Shown: positions 51,072 through 60,407 of the stretch, piece by piece | Layout: every line of letters begins with the position of its first letter | Numbering within the stretch: position 1 is the stretch's first letter | Assembly: GCA_021841025.1 (NCBI GenBank) | Contig: JAKBWA010000003.1 | Coordinates: 1 to 64,000, forward strand | Direction: 5' to 3' | DNA: 64,000 bases | Source of the DNA: Bacillota bacterium | GTDB lineage: Bacteria > Bacillota > Sulfobacillia > Sulfobacillales > Sulfobacillaceae | Program-made: the position numbers and the translations under genes | The notes under the pieces: model-generated | The model's database searches: none | Told to the model about the DNA's origin: nothing | The model's input: only the letters and a program-made list of their open reading frames with translations

Positions 51072-52058
51072 TTATTGCGGTCCCAAACTTTGGGTCGGGA
51101 ATATATCAAAGCGATACGGAATTTCACCATCGGCCATCACACAACAAAATCTTCCGGCGTCTTTGGCCCGGTAAAGAGCGGTATCCGCAGCATGATACAA
51201 CGAATCCGGATCCGTGCCGTTCTGTGGATACCAGGCTATGCCTGCAGAAAATTTCACCTGATGTTCTTTGAGAAGCAATTCGGCGAGGGACTTAAGACGT
51301 TCGAGAAGAGGATGGATACTGGGAATATCGACAACCCACCAGGCAAATTCATCCCCACCGAGTCGGCCAAATGCGTCGCCGGTACGCCCCAGAGACTGCT
51401 GCAAGTGGCCAAAGGCGCGAAGCAGGTGATCACCATAAGGATGTCCGTTGGAATCGTTGATATCTTTAAAGCGGTCTAAATCCATTAACACGAAGGCAGC
51501 AGAGCTTAATTTGTGATCGATGTCCAGTGTTACCCGACTCCAAAATCCGCGGCGGTTAAAGAGCCCCGTCAGGGGATCGGTCAACGCAATGTCATTGAGC
51601 TGTCTAATTTGCGAATTTAACGCTACATCGTAGGTGTCGAGCGTGATTTTGACGTCGTTGATCCATCTCCGGCGCACTGTGAGCATCCGGGGCACTGGCG
51701 GATGAGAGGGAGCGTTTACTATGTCGTGATATGTAGAGAACAGCAAGTTGTACAACCCGACATACCAGGACGGAAAAACGTGGGCTCTGATGTGAGAAAA
51801 GCCGACGCGCCTTGCTGCATTGGCATTGCCCGTATCGCGGGGAGAACCGCAAAAAACCGGACGGTACGCTTCAAGATGAGATCGGAACCAGGTTTTGGGG
51901 TCGAGATCACTTGGGAGGACAGCACATATTTGTGAGTCCAGGATCGCCGTTTCGGCAGCCATGTCGCACCACCGGGAGAACATCAAATGAATTCCCTCCT
52001 GACAGGTTTGCCACTGGTGTTCGTCGTCATCCGTCCAAATCCACAAGAGGTCGACCAT
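51072..52058 (-). CDS. Globin-coupled diguanylate cyclase (GGDEF)
   Basis: Makes cyclic-di-GMP. The C-terminal half is a GGDEF domain (ALTDPLTGLFNRRGFW, DLDRFKDINDSNGHPYGD, GGDEF at residues 234-238) with an inhibitory I-site RTGD at 225-228, five residues before GGDEF. The N-terminal 150 residues resemble a globin sensor: RRVGFSHIRAHVFPSWYVGLYNLL aligns with the proximal-histidine segment (RVG-x-x-H-x-R-x-x-x-P-x-WY) of globin-coupled sensors, making His89 the likely heme ligand. Oxygen control of the cyclase is therefore likely but inferred. ATG 52058 is nine bases after AAAGGA. No EAL domain is present. Confidence 0.85.
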   Translation of the reverse strand: MVDLLWIWTDDDEHQWQTCQEGIHLMFSRWCDMAAETAILDSQICAVLPSDLDPKTWFRSHLEAYRPVFCGSPRDTGNANAARRVGFSHIRAHVFPSWYVGLYNLLFSTYHDIVNAPSHPPVPRMLTVRRRWINDVKITLDTYDVALNSQIRQLNDIALTDPLTGLFNRRGFWSRVTLDIDHKLSSAAFVLMDLDRFKDINDSNGHPYGDHLLRAFGHLQQSLGRTGDAFGRLGGDEFAWWVVDIPSIHPLLERLKSLAELLLKEHQVKFSAGIAWYPQNGTDPDSLYHAADTALYRAKDAGRFCCVMADGEIPYRFDIFPTQSLGPQ

Positions 52059-52500
52059 AATCAGACATCCTTTCCGAAAGATGGAATACATATACTCTAA
52101 TATTCGGTTTTTTTTGGCAAAATCCTTCTACAGAGAGTAAAATTCGGAAATGGTGGATATCCATGGTGTTGGCTTAAGAAAAGCCAGAGTACTCTGTTTG
52201 TGTGCTCCATTCACAACTTTCTCATCGCGTTCGCAACGTTATTGCCAAAAAGACACAGTACCGGCGTGACTATCGCGGGGGCCAGACCCCAGAATTCTCG
52301 CTCTGGCAATCAGATCTCGAACCTATGGGAAAAGGTCTTAAAGCAAAAAGGTTCCAACGCGGGATGTGGTTCAAAAATTCTAAGAGAAGAGCTAGGCAAC
52401 TTGAGAACACCATCCATTTATTTCATCTTGAAGAATAATCGGGCTTACCGGAACTTGTGAATTGTTCAGTGGGGAAGATCTCTCGGTGCGTGGATCGACC
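52059..52500. other. Intergenic region with no supported gene
   Basis: ORFs 52200-52460 overlap in two frames and have no domain. Nothing else recognised. Confidence 0.35.
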
Positions 52501-53660
52501 CCGTTGCTTTGCTTGCCTATGCCGTTCGCATTCTGCCTCACGGCGTGGGGATAGCCTGGATTTTATTAGCGTCAGATCTCCCCGGCCGTCATGATTTCTC
52601 GTTGGATAGGGCCTGTGATAGAGGATTTGGACAAGCGCCGGATATTTTCATTAGGGGCAATCTATTGCTCGCTGTCCCCGCTGTGATTTTGTTTGCTCTG
52701 GTGGATCTAGGGCATGACGTAATCCTGGTGTTTGTCATGATTGTGTTGCTGAGCTTATGCGGCGTTTTTCCCTATCTTGGGGCTAGCCTTCTTACAACCG
52801 AGATGGTTTCCCGTGAACATCTCCCCCAAGTTAAAGGACCTCAAGGGATCACCAGCGGTGCCGTTATGTTAGCGGGATCCCTCATTGGAGGAATAATTGT
52901 GACGATGACATCGGTGGCGGACGGATTCTCATTACGACCATTTCCTATTTGTGGTACGCCTTGTGGTCTATGACATGGCCGTCTTTAGAACAGGCGGATC
53001 GTCAGAGCAGACCTGTCGAGACGAGGAGATTAGCTTATTTTACCGAACTTCGCGAAGGGGTTCGGGTTGCCCGGACTAACCCGGTGGTGATGTTAGTGTT
53101 GAGCCTTGGGCATGAGCTGGGGCATTATTGGCGGCAGCTATTATGTTTTGTTAAGTTACGTAGGCGCGGGGGCTCTCAGCGCGAACGGCACAGGCATTGG
53201 GTTCTTTTATGCCTTAGACGGAGCCGGGTATATGACAGGAGGGGGCATTGCGGGCCGGTGGCTGGGGTCTCATGACAAGATGAGCCGGATCGCCATAATG
53301 GGAGCCTATGGGCGGCAAAGCCTATTCCTAGTCTTTTTTGCACGAAGTACTCAGTTAGATCCGGCGATTTTTTGGCTGCTGTTGATGCGTATTGCATCGG
53401 GAATCGTCGTGACCTTGGACCAGGTAATGCTCCAAGTGCATGTTCCCCAAGCGTATCAAGGGCGTATCATCGCCCTTCATGGCGGGTTATACGGTATTTT
53501 GATGCAGATTTCCTACCTTTTTGGAGGATGGGGAATTCGCACCTTTGGGGACGCCGGATTTCAGCACATTCTTAGCGGCTCTTTCCGGAATTGTTGGACT
53601 CTTGGTGGTCCTTACAACACGGAGAATGGGATTATTGCAAGGGGCCATCTCTAATAAAGT
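52501..53660 (+). pseudogene. Broken MFS transporter gene
   Basis: Three consecutive ORFs in shifting frames (52509-52973, 52949-53275, 53106-53654) together cover a membrane transporter of the major facilitator type. The first carries hydrophobic segments ending GAVMLAGSLIGGIIVTMTSVADG; the middle has the hydrophilic loop LEQADRQSRPVETRRLAYFTELREGVRVARTNPVVMLVL; the third continues with VGAGALSANGTGIGFFYALDGAGYMTGGGIAGRWLG and later helices. At least two frameshifts (near 52950 and 53110), and possibly another in the poorly matching start, break it. It is either a decayed gene or has several sequence errors. Confidence 0.75.
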
Positions 53661-53767
53661 GGATCGTCACGCCTGATCGTTGGCCAAAAAGACGGGAACG
53701 CGCGAGTCTTCCTCTCTTTTCCGTAATGTTCCCTGGCCTTAACCAAACGGGGTGGCAAAGGGGTTTT

Positions 53768-55123
53768 TCAAATAGATTTGTTGGGCAAAAGGGCTGGGAG
53801 GTTCCTAGCGTGCTGTGATGAGGGATTTAGGTCCCTTAAGGGAATTGCGTTCAAAGACGGAGCTCTGGTCCCGAATATCACGCTATGGCCCAATAGCTGC
53901 AATTCGCTGGGCATGAAGCTGCCCCCTTGCGAGCGGTGGCTGAGAACCTGGCCGGTTTTGGCATTCACATCCCACAATGTTCCTTGGCCGTCGCCGACCA
54001 AAAGTTGGCCGTGATAAAAGAGAGGGGCCTGCGTGATTTGTTGATGATTCAGATGATCTTTCCATATGACTTGGCCCGTGTCAGCCTTCAAGGCATAAAG
54101 GGATTTGGTGATAGGGCTGCCAAAATACAGGACACCTTTATGATAGGTGGGAATACCGGCCTCGTTGCTGGCGCGTCCACTGGCCGCATAAGGCAAAGGG
54201 CCTGTGCCCAGAGGCTTTTGCCAGATTATCTTCCCTGTGTTTTTGTTGAGATCGACTGCGTTAAACACATTGCCTGATGAGGTGCTTTTAACCGTTTCGG
54301 TGTAAATGTTGGATCCCACCACCAAAGGCGGACAGTCGTCTAAAGCGCCACTGACTCCCTGAAAGGGGGTTTTCCAGGCTATAGTCCACGTTTTGAGATT
54401 GACTGCGTAGAAGTCATAAGGATAAGCGCCGCCAAAATAGAGGGTATGACCCGAGATTGCCGGCGAAGCCATGCTCACATAGCTGGCAATGGGCATTTTC
54501 CGTATAATTCGGCCATTGTTAGCATTGAGTTCCAGTAGAGAGTCTGATCCTCCGACAGCGTATAACTGAGAGTGCCAGTAAACGGGCGTCGGCATATTTT
54601 CTCCCACCGTGTTGTCCTGCCAGAGAATCTGTCCCGTCGTGGCTGACAGCGCGATCACACTGCTAGCCTTTGTGCCCCTAATAGCCGAGTGATGGGGAAC
54701 AGGACGGGAAGGAAAAGTGCTGTTTCCGGTTCCAATAAACACTTGACCGCCGATAACCAGGGGTTTGGTCATGACTTGATTGTTTACGGGAGTCGTCCAG
54801 AGCACTTTGCCATTGACGGCATTGACGGCGATGACCATATAAGGATTGGTTACGGTACCGCCATAGACAATGCCTTGTACCACCACGGGATTCATCACGG
54901 CTCCGCCGGGATAAATCCAGGACGCTGACAGAGAAGGGGTTTTAGCCGAATGGGCGAAGTGGGCTTGATGCATACGGAACATGAGAGACGACGCCAAACC
55001 GAGCGTCGGGTTGACGACAGCGTTCTCGTTTGGCAACGGCCATGACAGGGTAGCTAATAACACCAGGGCGGCGGCGCTGTACCATGGCCACTTGATGCGT
55101 TGAACTCCGATTTGTATGCCCAT
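53768..55123 (-). CDS. Exported PQQ-type beta-propeller protein
   Basis: A 451-residue protein with an N-terminal membrane segment (WPWYSAAALVLLATLSWPL) and a series of PQQ-like blades, each with a pattern like ALxAxTGQxxW (for example IAVNAVNGKVLWTTP, IALSATTGQILWQDN, NAVDLNKNTGKIIWQKP, YALKADTGQVIWKDH). No heme or other catalytic domain is attached. Homologues are outer-surface or scaffold propellers; a dehydrogenase role is not shown. ATG 55123 follows AAAGGAGA; the track start 55291 is too early. Confidence 0.85.
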   Translation of the reverse strand: MGIQIGVQRIKWPWYSAAALVLLATLSWPLPNENAVVNPTLGLASSLMFRMHQAHFAHSAKTPSLSASWIYPGGAVMNPVVVQGIVYGGTVTNPYMVIAVNAVNGKVLWTTPVNNQVMTKPLVIGGQVFIGTGNSTFPSRPVPHHSAIRGTKASSVIALSATTGQILWQDNTVGENMPTPVYWHSQLYAVGGSDSLLELNANNGRIIRKMPIASYVSMASPAISGHTLYFGGAYPYDFYAVNLKTWTIAWKTPFQGVSGALDDCPPLVVGSNIYTETVKSTSSGNVFNAVDLNKNTGKIIWQKPLGTGPLPYAASGRASNEAGIPTYHKGVLYFGSPITKSLYALKADTGQVIWKDHLNHQQITQAPLFYHGQLLVGDGQGTLWDVNAKTGQVLSHRSQGGSFMPSELQLLGHSVIFGTRAPSLNAIPLRDLNPSSQHARNLPALLPNKSI

Positions 55124-55615
55124 AGAGAAGTCTCTCCTTTGATTGGCGAAATAATGTGGCGTATGAAGTCTATCAATGGAGGCTGAATCGTGACTGAAGG
55201 GGAACTTAAGGTTAACTGAAAACAGCACAAAAAAGGCCATAAGGTCTGGATACCCTGGTAGTCTGCGGTATGATGTGTCAGAAGGGGACATGAGAAAAAC
55301 GGCCGTTCGTTGGCTTTGCTGGGTGTCGTCATACCAAGACAGCCTTGACCCTAAGGGTAGGGGGTTTTAAGGTTGTGGGGAAAGAGGTGCCATCCGGATG
55401 TTTTGGGCAAATGGCCCAAAGACTTGAACCTAGAGCTGGCTTCAAAGGGATTCGAAAGAGCGCAGAGTCCGGTGCAGTGGGTATCTTGAGCCATATCTGT
55501 ATGGTTGCGCAAATATGATACATTACTAATAGCACGAGACACGTCAAGAATTACCTTGTCTGAGATCGGGAGGCGTTATTTTGCGCCTGGACACAAATAA
55601 GGAGTCGTCAATACT
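55124..55615. other. Intergenic region with no supported gene
   Basis: Divergent promoter region between the propeller gene and manC. ORFs on the minus strand (55329-55547) overlap each other without domains. No clear operator or riboswitch recognised. Confidence 0.4.
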
Positions 55616-56662
55616 ATGGCACGATGGTTGGTTATCTTAGCAGGAGGACGCGGAGAGAGGTTCTGGCCGTTGTCACGGATGATGCACCCCAAACAGTTTT
55701 TAACCCTTATGGGTAATCACAGTATGATTCGAACGACCAGGGACAGGGTGCGTTCGATCATTGGACCGGAAAATACATGGGTCGTAACGGGACAAGACTA
55801 TGTCGAGAAAGTCCAAACCAATTTGCCTGATGTGCCGCCGTCTCACATTTTAGGTGAGCCCGTGGGACGAAACACGGCGCCCTCCATTACCTGGGCGGCG
55901 GCATCAATTTATCAAAGGGATAAAGATGCGGTAATATTAGTCTTGCCCTCTGATCACCTTATCAAATATCAGAAACGATTTCAGAAACTGGCCGAATTGG
56001 CCTTGGGGGCGGCTGAGGCGCGCCGGGGATTTTACACATTCGGCATTTTGCCCACTCACGCGGAAACGGGTTACGGTTATATTGAGCATGGAGCTGAAGT
56101 CGAACACGAGATTCTTCGTGTTAAGCGATTTGTCGAAAAACCGCCGATTGAAGAAGCTCAGTTTATGGTCGAATCTGGACGGTTTTTTTGGAATTCCGGA
56201 ATGTTTGCCTTCAGAGCCGATGAATATTTGTTGGCAGTGGAACGCTTCATTCCCGATTTGTGGGAGGGTATTAATGCTTTAATGCGTGAGCCAGACCGGG
56301 TAGAATTGATTTTTCCGGAACTGCCGCAGGTTTCAGTGGATCATGGCATTATGGAAAAGGCCAAAGATGTCTATGTATTGCCAGCCGATATCGGCTGGGA
56401 TGACGTGGGCACTTTTGCCGCTTTGGCCAGACATCTGCCTCGCAATGATGAGCAAAATGCTGCCCGCGGGCACGCGATTTTTGTGGACAGCCAAAACGTC
56501 ACGGCGATTACGGAAGGACCCGTCGTGTCGTTTATCGGCGTGAAAGATTTATTTGTGGTGGCCACCAAAGACGCCGTCCTCATTTTGTCTCCCGATCGCA
56601 GTCAAGACGTGCGTCAAGTAGTTCAAGCCCTTAAGGAAGGACAGCACGAGCATTTGTTGTAA
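55616..56662 (+). CDS. manC: Mannose-1-phosphate guanylyltransferase
   Basis: Makes GDP-mannose for surface polysaccharides. N-terminal VILAGGRGERFWPLSRMMHPKQFLTLMG is the GDP-mannose pyrophosphorylase signature, with GEPVGRNTAPSITWAA, LPSDHLI, TGYGYIEHG, VEKPP and WNSGMFAFR following. The 348-residue length is that of a monofunctional enzyme without the isomerase domain. ATG 55616 follows AAGGAG. Paired with galU downstream, suggesting a sugar-nucleotide unit. Confidence 0.93.
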   Translation: MARWLVILAGGRGERFWPLSRMMHPKQFLTLMGNHSMIRTTRDRVRSIIGPENTWVVTGQDYVEKVQTNLPDVPPSHILGEPVGRNTAPSITWAAASIYQRDKDAVILVLPSDHLIKYQKRFQKLAELALGAAEARRGFYTFGILPTHAETGYGYIEHGAEVEHEILRVKRFVEKPPIEEAQFMVESGRFFWNSGMFAFRADEYLLAVERFIPDLWEGINALMREPDRVELIFPELPQVSVDHGIMEKAKDVYVLPADIGWDDVGTFAALARHLPRNDEQNAARGHAIFVDSQNVTAITEGPVVSFIGVKDLFVVATKDAVLILSPDRSQDVRQVVQALKEGQHEHLL

Positions 56663-56750
56663 ACAGGCATTGTTTAGCTGTCTGTGGTCGACTGAAGAGA
56701 AGGGGAAAGGACCTTTTCGCGCATGCACACGAAAGGCAGGAACCAGGTCT

Positions 56751-57644
56751 ATGAGAACTATCAGGAAAGCCGTTATACCAGCAGCAGGGCTGGGCACACG
56801 CTTTTTGCCGGCAACCAAAGCGCAACCCAAAGAAATGATTTCTTTAATCGATAAACCGACGATCCAGTATATCGTTGAAGAGGCCGTGTCATCCGGTATT
56901 GATGATCTTCTGGTGGTCATTGGACGGGATAAAGGCAGCATTGAAGACCATTTTGACCGGGCTCCCGAATTAGAGGATTTTCTCCGCAGTCGGGGCAAGA
57001 CGGATTTGTTGGACGTGGTAATGAACGTTTCCCGGCTGGCGAATTTGCATTTTATCCGGCAGAAGGAGCCTTTAGGGCTAGGACATGCGGTGTTGGCGGC
57101 TCGCTATCATGTCGGCGAGGAACCCTTTGCCGTGTTGTTAGGGGATGATGTAATGCAGGCCAATCCCCCCGTTCTCAAGCAACTCATGGATTTTTGGCGC
57201 CCGGATCTTTCGGTGATCGCCGTTTCGCCAGTGAGTCCGGAAGAAGCCAACCGATATGGCATCGTTTATGGAGAATGGACATCCGAAGGAGCTTTTCAGG
57301 TTTCGCATCTTGTGGAAAAACCGCCGAAGTCCAAAACGCCGAGAGACCCTTTGGCGATCATGGGACGATATATTTTGTCCCCCTCCGTATTTTCTGTCTT
57401 GGACGACATTCCTCCCGGAGCAGGAGGAGAGATTCAGCTGACGGATGCGCTGGATGTTATGGCCCGCCAGGGACAGCTTCTCGCCGTGCCGTACCGGGGT
57501 AAACGCTTTGATGTCGGAGAAAAGTTCGGATTTATTAAAGCCACAATTGAGGCGGCCCTGGATCGGGATGATTTGCGAGATGACGTTATTGCTTACCTCA
57601 AGGACCTCATGGCGCAGTTGGAAATCGAAGATGCTTCGTTATAG
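56751..57644 (+). CDS. galU: UTP-glucose-1-phosphate uridylyltransferase
   Basis: Produces UDP-glucose. Motifs: RKAVIPAAGLGTRFLPATKAQPKEMISLIDKPTIQYIVEEAVSSGI, LGLGHAVLAARYHVG, VLLGDDVM, VEKPP, and GRYILSPSVFSVLD. Length 297 is typical. ATG 56751 after AAAGGCAGG; the track start 56670 is not supported. It lies 88 bases after manC and ends with a very strong terminator. Confidence 0.95.
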   Translation: MRTIRKAVIPAAGLGTRFLPATKAQPKEMISLIDKPTIQYIVEEAVSSGIDDLLVVIGRDKGSIEDHFDRAPELEDFLRSRGKTDLLDVVMNVSRLANLHFIRQKEPLGLGHAVLAARYHVGEEPFAVLLGDDVMQANPPVLKQLMDFWRPDLSVIAVSPVSPEEANRYGIVYGEWTSEGAFQVSHLVEKPPKSKTPRDPLAIMGRYILSPSVFSVLDDIPPGAGGEIQLTDALDVMARQGQLLAVPYRGKRFDVGEKFGFIKATIEAALDRDDLRDDVIAYLKDLMAQLEIEDASL

Positions 57645-57680
57645 CGTTCTAAAAGCCCTTTAAAGCATTGGCACACTAGT

Positions 57681-57720
57681 ATCGGCAGACTTGTTATCCC
57701 AAGTCTGCCGATGATTTTTT
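57681..57720 (+). terminator. Intrinsic terminator after galU
   Basis: Thirteen-base perfect arms ATCGGCAGACTTG / CAAGTCTGCCGAT, loop TTATCC, then GATTTTTT. Confidence 0.93.
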
Positions 57721-57896
57721 GAGGCATACTCCTTTCACCACCTTGAGAAGTGTCTCAATTTTGGTTTGTTTTGCAGGCGCTGTCGAGAAGTTCCTTTCGG
57801 GGTACGTCAATAATTACCAAAAACTGGCACACTCGTTTTGGTATGGTTATGCGTGATTGAAGCCAAAGGCCATGCAAATGAGGAGTGTTCAAAGAT

Positions 57897-60068
57897 ATGG
57901 ATCAGGTGAATTCAAGTCATGAACCCTTTTCTAAATTGCGGCACAGGGGTAATCTGTCGCTCAGAGGCACGCAATTTAGCATGGCGTTACTGGGTTGGAT
58001 TCTGGGACAAGCTATGATCTATCACCGGCCTGCTCCCTTTTTATGGATTGCACTACTGCTAGTGTGGCCAAGATGGCGACACCTCTTCGCCCCACTTATG
58101 GCCGGGGGAATCGTGGGCACAGCCGTGGGCATTAATTATTGGTCGGCTCTTCTCGTGTTGGGATGGGCTTTTAGTGCGCCCATTCCCTTTAGACGCTCGG
58201 GTTGGGAATGGACGCGGTGGCCGCTTTTGGGAATAGGCACCGCATCATTGTTTTCCGTTGGGCACCAGCTCAATATCTTTGACGGAATCATTGCAGCCCT
58301 GGTTGCCGCGGGCGGAATATTGCTTTATTGGGCTGCAGAGCGTCAAATTCAGGTGATCGACACGGGCGAAGGAGATCAGGGAACATTGATTACGGGACTG
58401 GCAGTGATTGGCACGGTCATTGCCGGACTCGAAGGATGGAAGATCGGAGTGATGGCGCCGGGACTTTTGGTGGGCGGAGTCTTGATTGTGGTGGCAGCCA
58501 TTTTACAAGGACCCTCAGGAGGAGCTGTTGCCGGAGCCACCTTAGGTCTGACTCTGGCATTTCGGGGCACAGCACCCGGTCATGAAATCGGTATGCTCGT
58601 CACGGGCGGTTTTCTTGCAGGATTATTGGCCGTGTATTCCTGGCGGTTGGCATCTTTAGGACTGATGTCAGGCATTATCCTGTACGCGGTTCTGATTCAA
58701 ATGCCCCAAGAATTGACGATGTTCTGGATCTCTTTAGGCATTGCCTCTATAGTTATTCAAGCCATTCCGGGATCTGTTGTGGAATTGGGAAAACTATGGG
58801 CACGGTTGTTGGTTCAAGGAGATACACCCGATACCTTGCCGTCCCGGCTGCGAAAAATTGCTGAAGTGATGCAGGAGATGTCCTATGCATTTCGCATTGA
58901 AGAGGAAGATCCGCCGCCGGAGACTAACTTAGTGGAAAAAGTGGTGTCGGGCGTGTGCCGGAAATGTTCGTTGTACCGCACATGCTGGGAAGATGAATTT
59001 TACCGCTCATACCGCAGTATTTCAGATCTGATGTCAACGGGTAAATTCGATCTGATGTCAACGGGCAAAGAGGAACTGCTCCATTTAGACAATTTAAGGG
59101 GAGGGTTAGAAAAGCGCTGTATTCGTCCTGATGCGATCATTCAGTCCGCGAATATCCATCTGCAGCGAGAACGGGAACGTGACAGGTTCCGGATGCGCGT
59201 GAAAGAGTCGCGAGCTTTAGCTGAGCAGCAATTGAAGGGATTGTCGGACATCATTCGGGACATGGGAGAGGATTTTGAGAACCACCAATTCCGCGAAGGC
59301 GTGAAGAAGATGCCTCCGCGATTGGATTATACCGTCGGGGTGGCGAAAAGGCCTCGAAGTGGGGGTCTAATTACCGGAGACAGCGATTTAATCCGTGAAT
59401 TGCCAAAAAACCGGGTGATTTTCGGTTTGTCTGATGGGATGGGGGTAGGCCCGCGGGCTGCTTGGGAGAGCGGAACAGCCATGGCATTGCTCGAACAACT
59501 GCTGGACGCGGGATTTTCGGCCAAACTGGCGATACGGGCGGTTAATACCACGTTGTTGCTGCGCTCTGTTGAGGACCATTTCGCCACCTTGGATTTGCTT
59601 CTGATAGACCGTATTGGCCGTGGTGCCGAACTGATCAAAGTGGCCGCCGCTCCCACCTTTTTTTGCCGCAATGGGCGCGTGGAAATAATTCGTTCCCATA
59701 GTCTGCCTGTAGGAATTTTGCAAGACGTGTCGGTGGAACCCGTTTACCACACCTTAAATCCTGGAGATATCTTGGTCATGCTCACCGACGGGGCGCTGGA
59801 ATCGCAAGATGACAAAGCGGAAGATAGACTCGCACGGTTGTTGAAAGAAATGCAAGTCATGTCTTTGGACGATTCTCAGACGATGGCAGAAACCATTCTT
59901 AGCTATATGCTGGGCCATGACCAAGATGGCCGGGATGATGCTGCTGTCATCGTGATTCAAATTCTGGAACATAATCATAAAAAGCGTCCCATGTCAGCTT
60001 GGGAGAGGGACGTTAGAGTGAGAGAATGGCAGCGTGTGACGCCTGGCTCTCTGCGTACGACCTCTTAG
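57897..60068 (+). CDS. spoIIE: Stage II sporulation protein E, PP2C phosphatase
   Basis: Membrane phosphatase that dephosphorylates SpoIIAA and so activates sigma-F in the forespore. About ten membrane helices occupy residues 20-300. The central region contains CRKCSLYRTCWEDEFYRSY and KRCIRPD. The C-terminal PP2C domain has GLSDGMGVGPRAAWESGTAM, LLLIDRIGRGAELIK, LTDGALES and DGRDDAAVIVIQI with metal-binding aspartates. The 723 residues are slightly shorter than in Bacillus (827). An in-frame 24-base tandem duplication lies at 59025-59072. ATG 57897 is 11 bases after AGGAG. A weak Spo0A-like box (TGTCGAG at 57781) lies upstream. Confidence 0.95.
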   Translation: MDQVNSSHEPFSKLRHRGNLSLRGTQFSMALLGWILGQAMIYHRPAPFLWIALLLVWPRWRHLFAPLMAGGIVGTAVGINYWSALLVLGWAFSAPIPFRRSGWEWTRWPLLGIGTASLFSVGHQLNIFDGIIAALVAAGGILLYWAAERQIQVIDTGEGDQGTLITGLAVIGTVIAGLEGWKIGVMAPGLLVGGVLIVVAAILQGPSGGAVAGATLGLTLAFRGTAPGHEIGMLVTGGFLAGLLAVYSWRLASLGLMSGIILYAVLIQMPQELTMFWISLGIASIVIQAIPGSVVELGKLWARLLVQGDTPDTLPSRLRKIAEVMQEMSYAFRIEEEDPPPETNLVEKVVSGVCRKCSLYRTCWEDEFYRSYRSISDLMSTGKFDLMSTGKEELLHLDNLRGGLEKRCIRPDAIIQSANIHLQRERERDRFRMRVKESRALAEQQLKGLSDIIRDMGEDFENHQFREGVKKMPPRLDYTVGVAKRPRSGGLITGDSDLIRELPKNRVIFGLSDGMGVGPRAAWESGTAMALLEQLLDAGFSAKLAIRAVNTTLLLRSVEDHFATLDLLLIDRIGRGAELIKVAAAPTFFCRNGRVEIIRSHSLPVGILQDVSVEPVYHTLNPGDILVMLTDGALESQDDKAEDRLARLLKEMQVMSLDDSQTMAETILSYMLGHDQDGRDDAAVIVIQILEHNHKKRPMSAWERDVRVREWQRVTPGSLRTTS
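59025..59072 (+). repeat. 24-base tandem duplication inside spoIIE
   Basis: GATCTGATGTCAACGGGTAAA is repeated 24 bases later as GATCTGATGTCAACGGGCAAA (20 of 21 identical), encoding DLMSTGKFDLMSTGKE in the linker before the phosphatase domain. Confidence 0.9.
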
Positions 60069-60407
60069 AGCCATTTATGTCTTCTGAGGCTTGTCTCAAA
60101 AACTGCCCAAGAGTTCTGCATCACCCACATGACGTGTAAAGAGACCTCAGGTGCCAATCAACCTGGCGAACCTATTCATGACGAACGAAAAATGAAAAGG
60201 GAAGAAGGAAGCCAACCTGCAGCTGGATAACGTCCAATATTGTGCTTTACAATAAAAAAAAGACGTGCCTGGATGCTATCGTCCCCGCCCTAATAGACCA
60301 GGTGCGGGGGCTGAACGAGGCAGAATGCTACAGAGAGGCAAACCCTGTATCATAGTGATCGTCCAAAAGTCTCCAAAAAAGCGTCAAGGAAAAGGACGGG
60401 TTGTGCC
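60069..60407. other. Intergenic region with no supported gene
   Basis: About 340 bases. A possible hairpin CCCCGC (60283-60288) / GCGGGG (60304-60309) is visible but has no T-run. No confident promoter for tilS. Confidence 0.4.

Noticed and set aside
57781-57789. Spo0A box upstream of spoIIE (TGTCGAG)
   Set aside because: Only six of seven core bases match and no properly spaced -35/-10 pair was found, so it is mentioned but not called.
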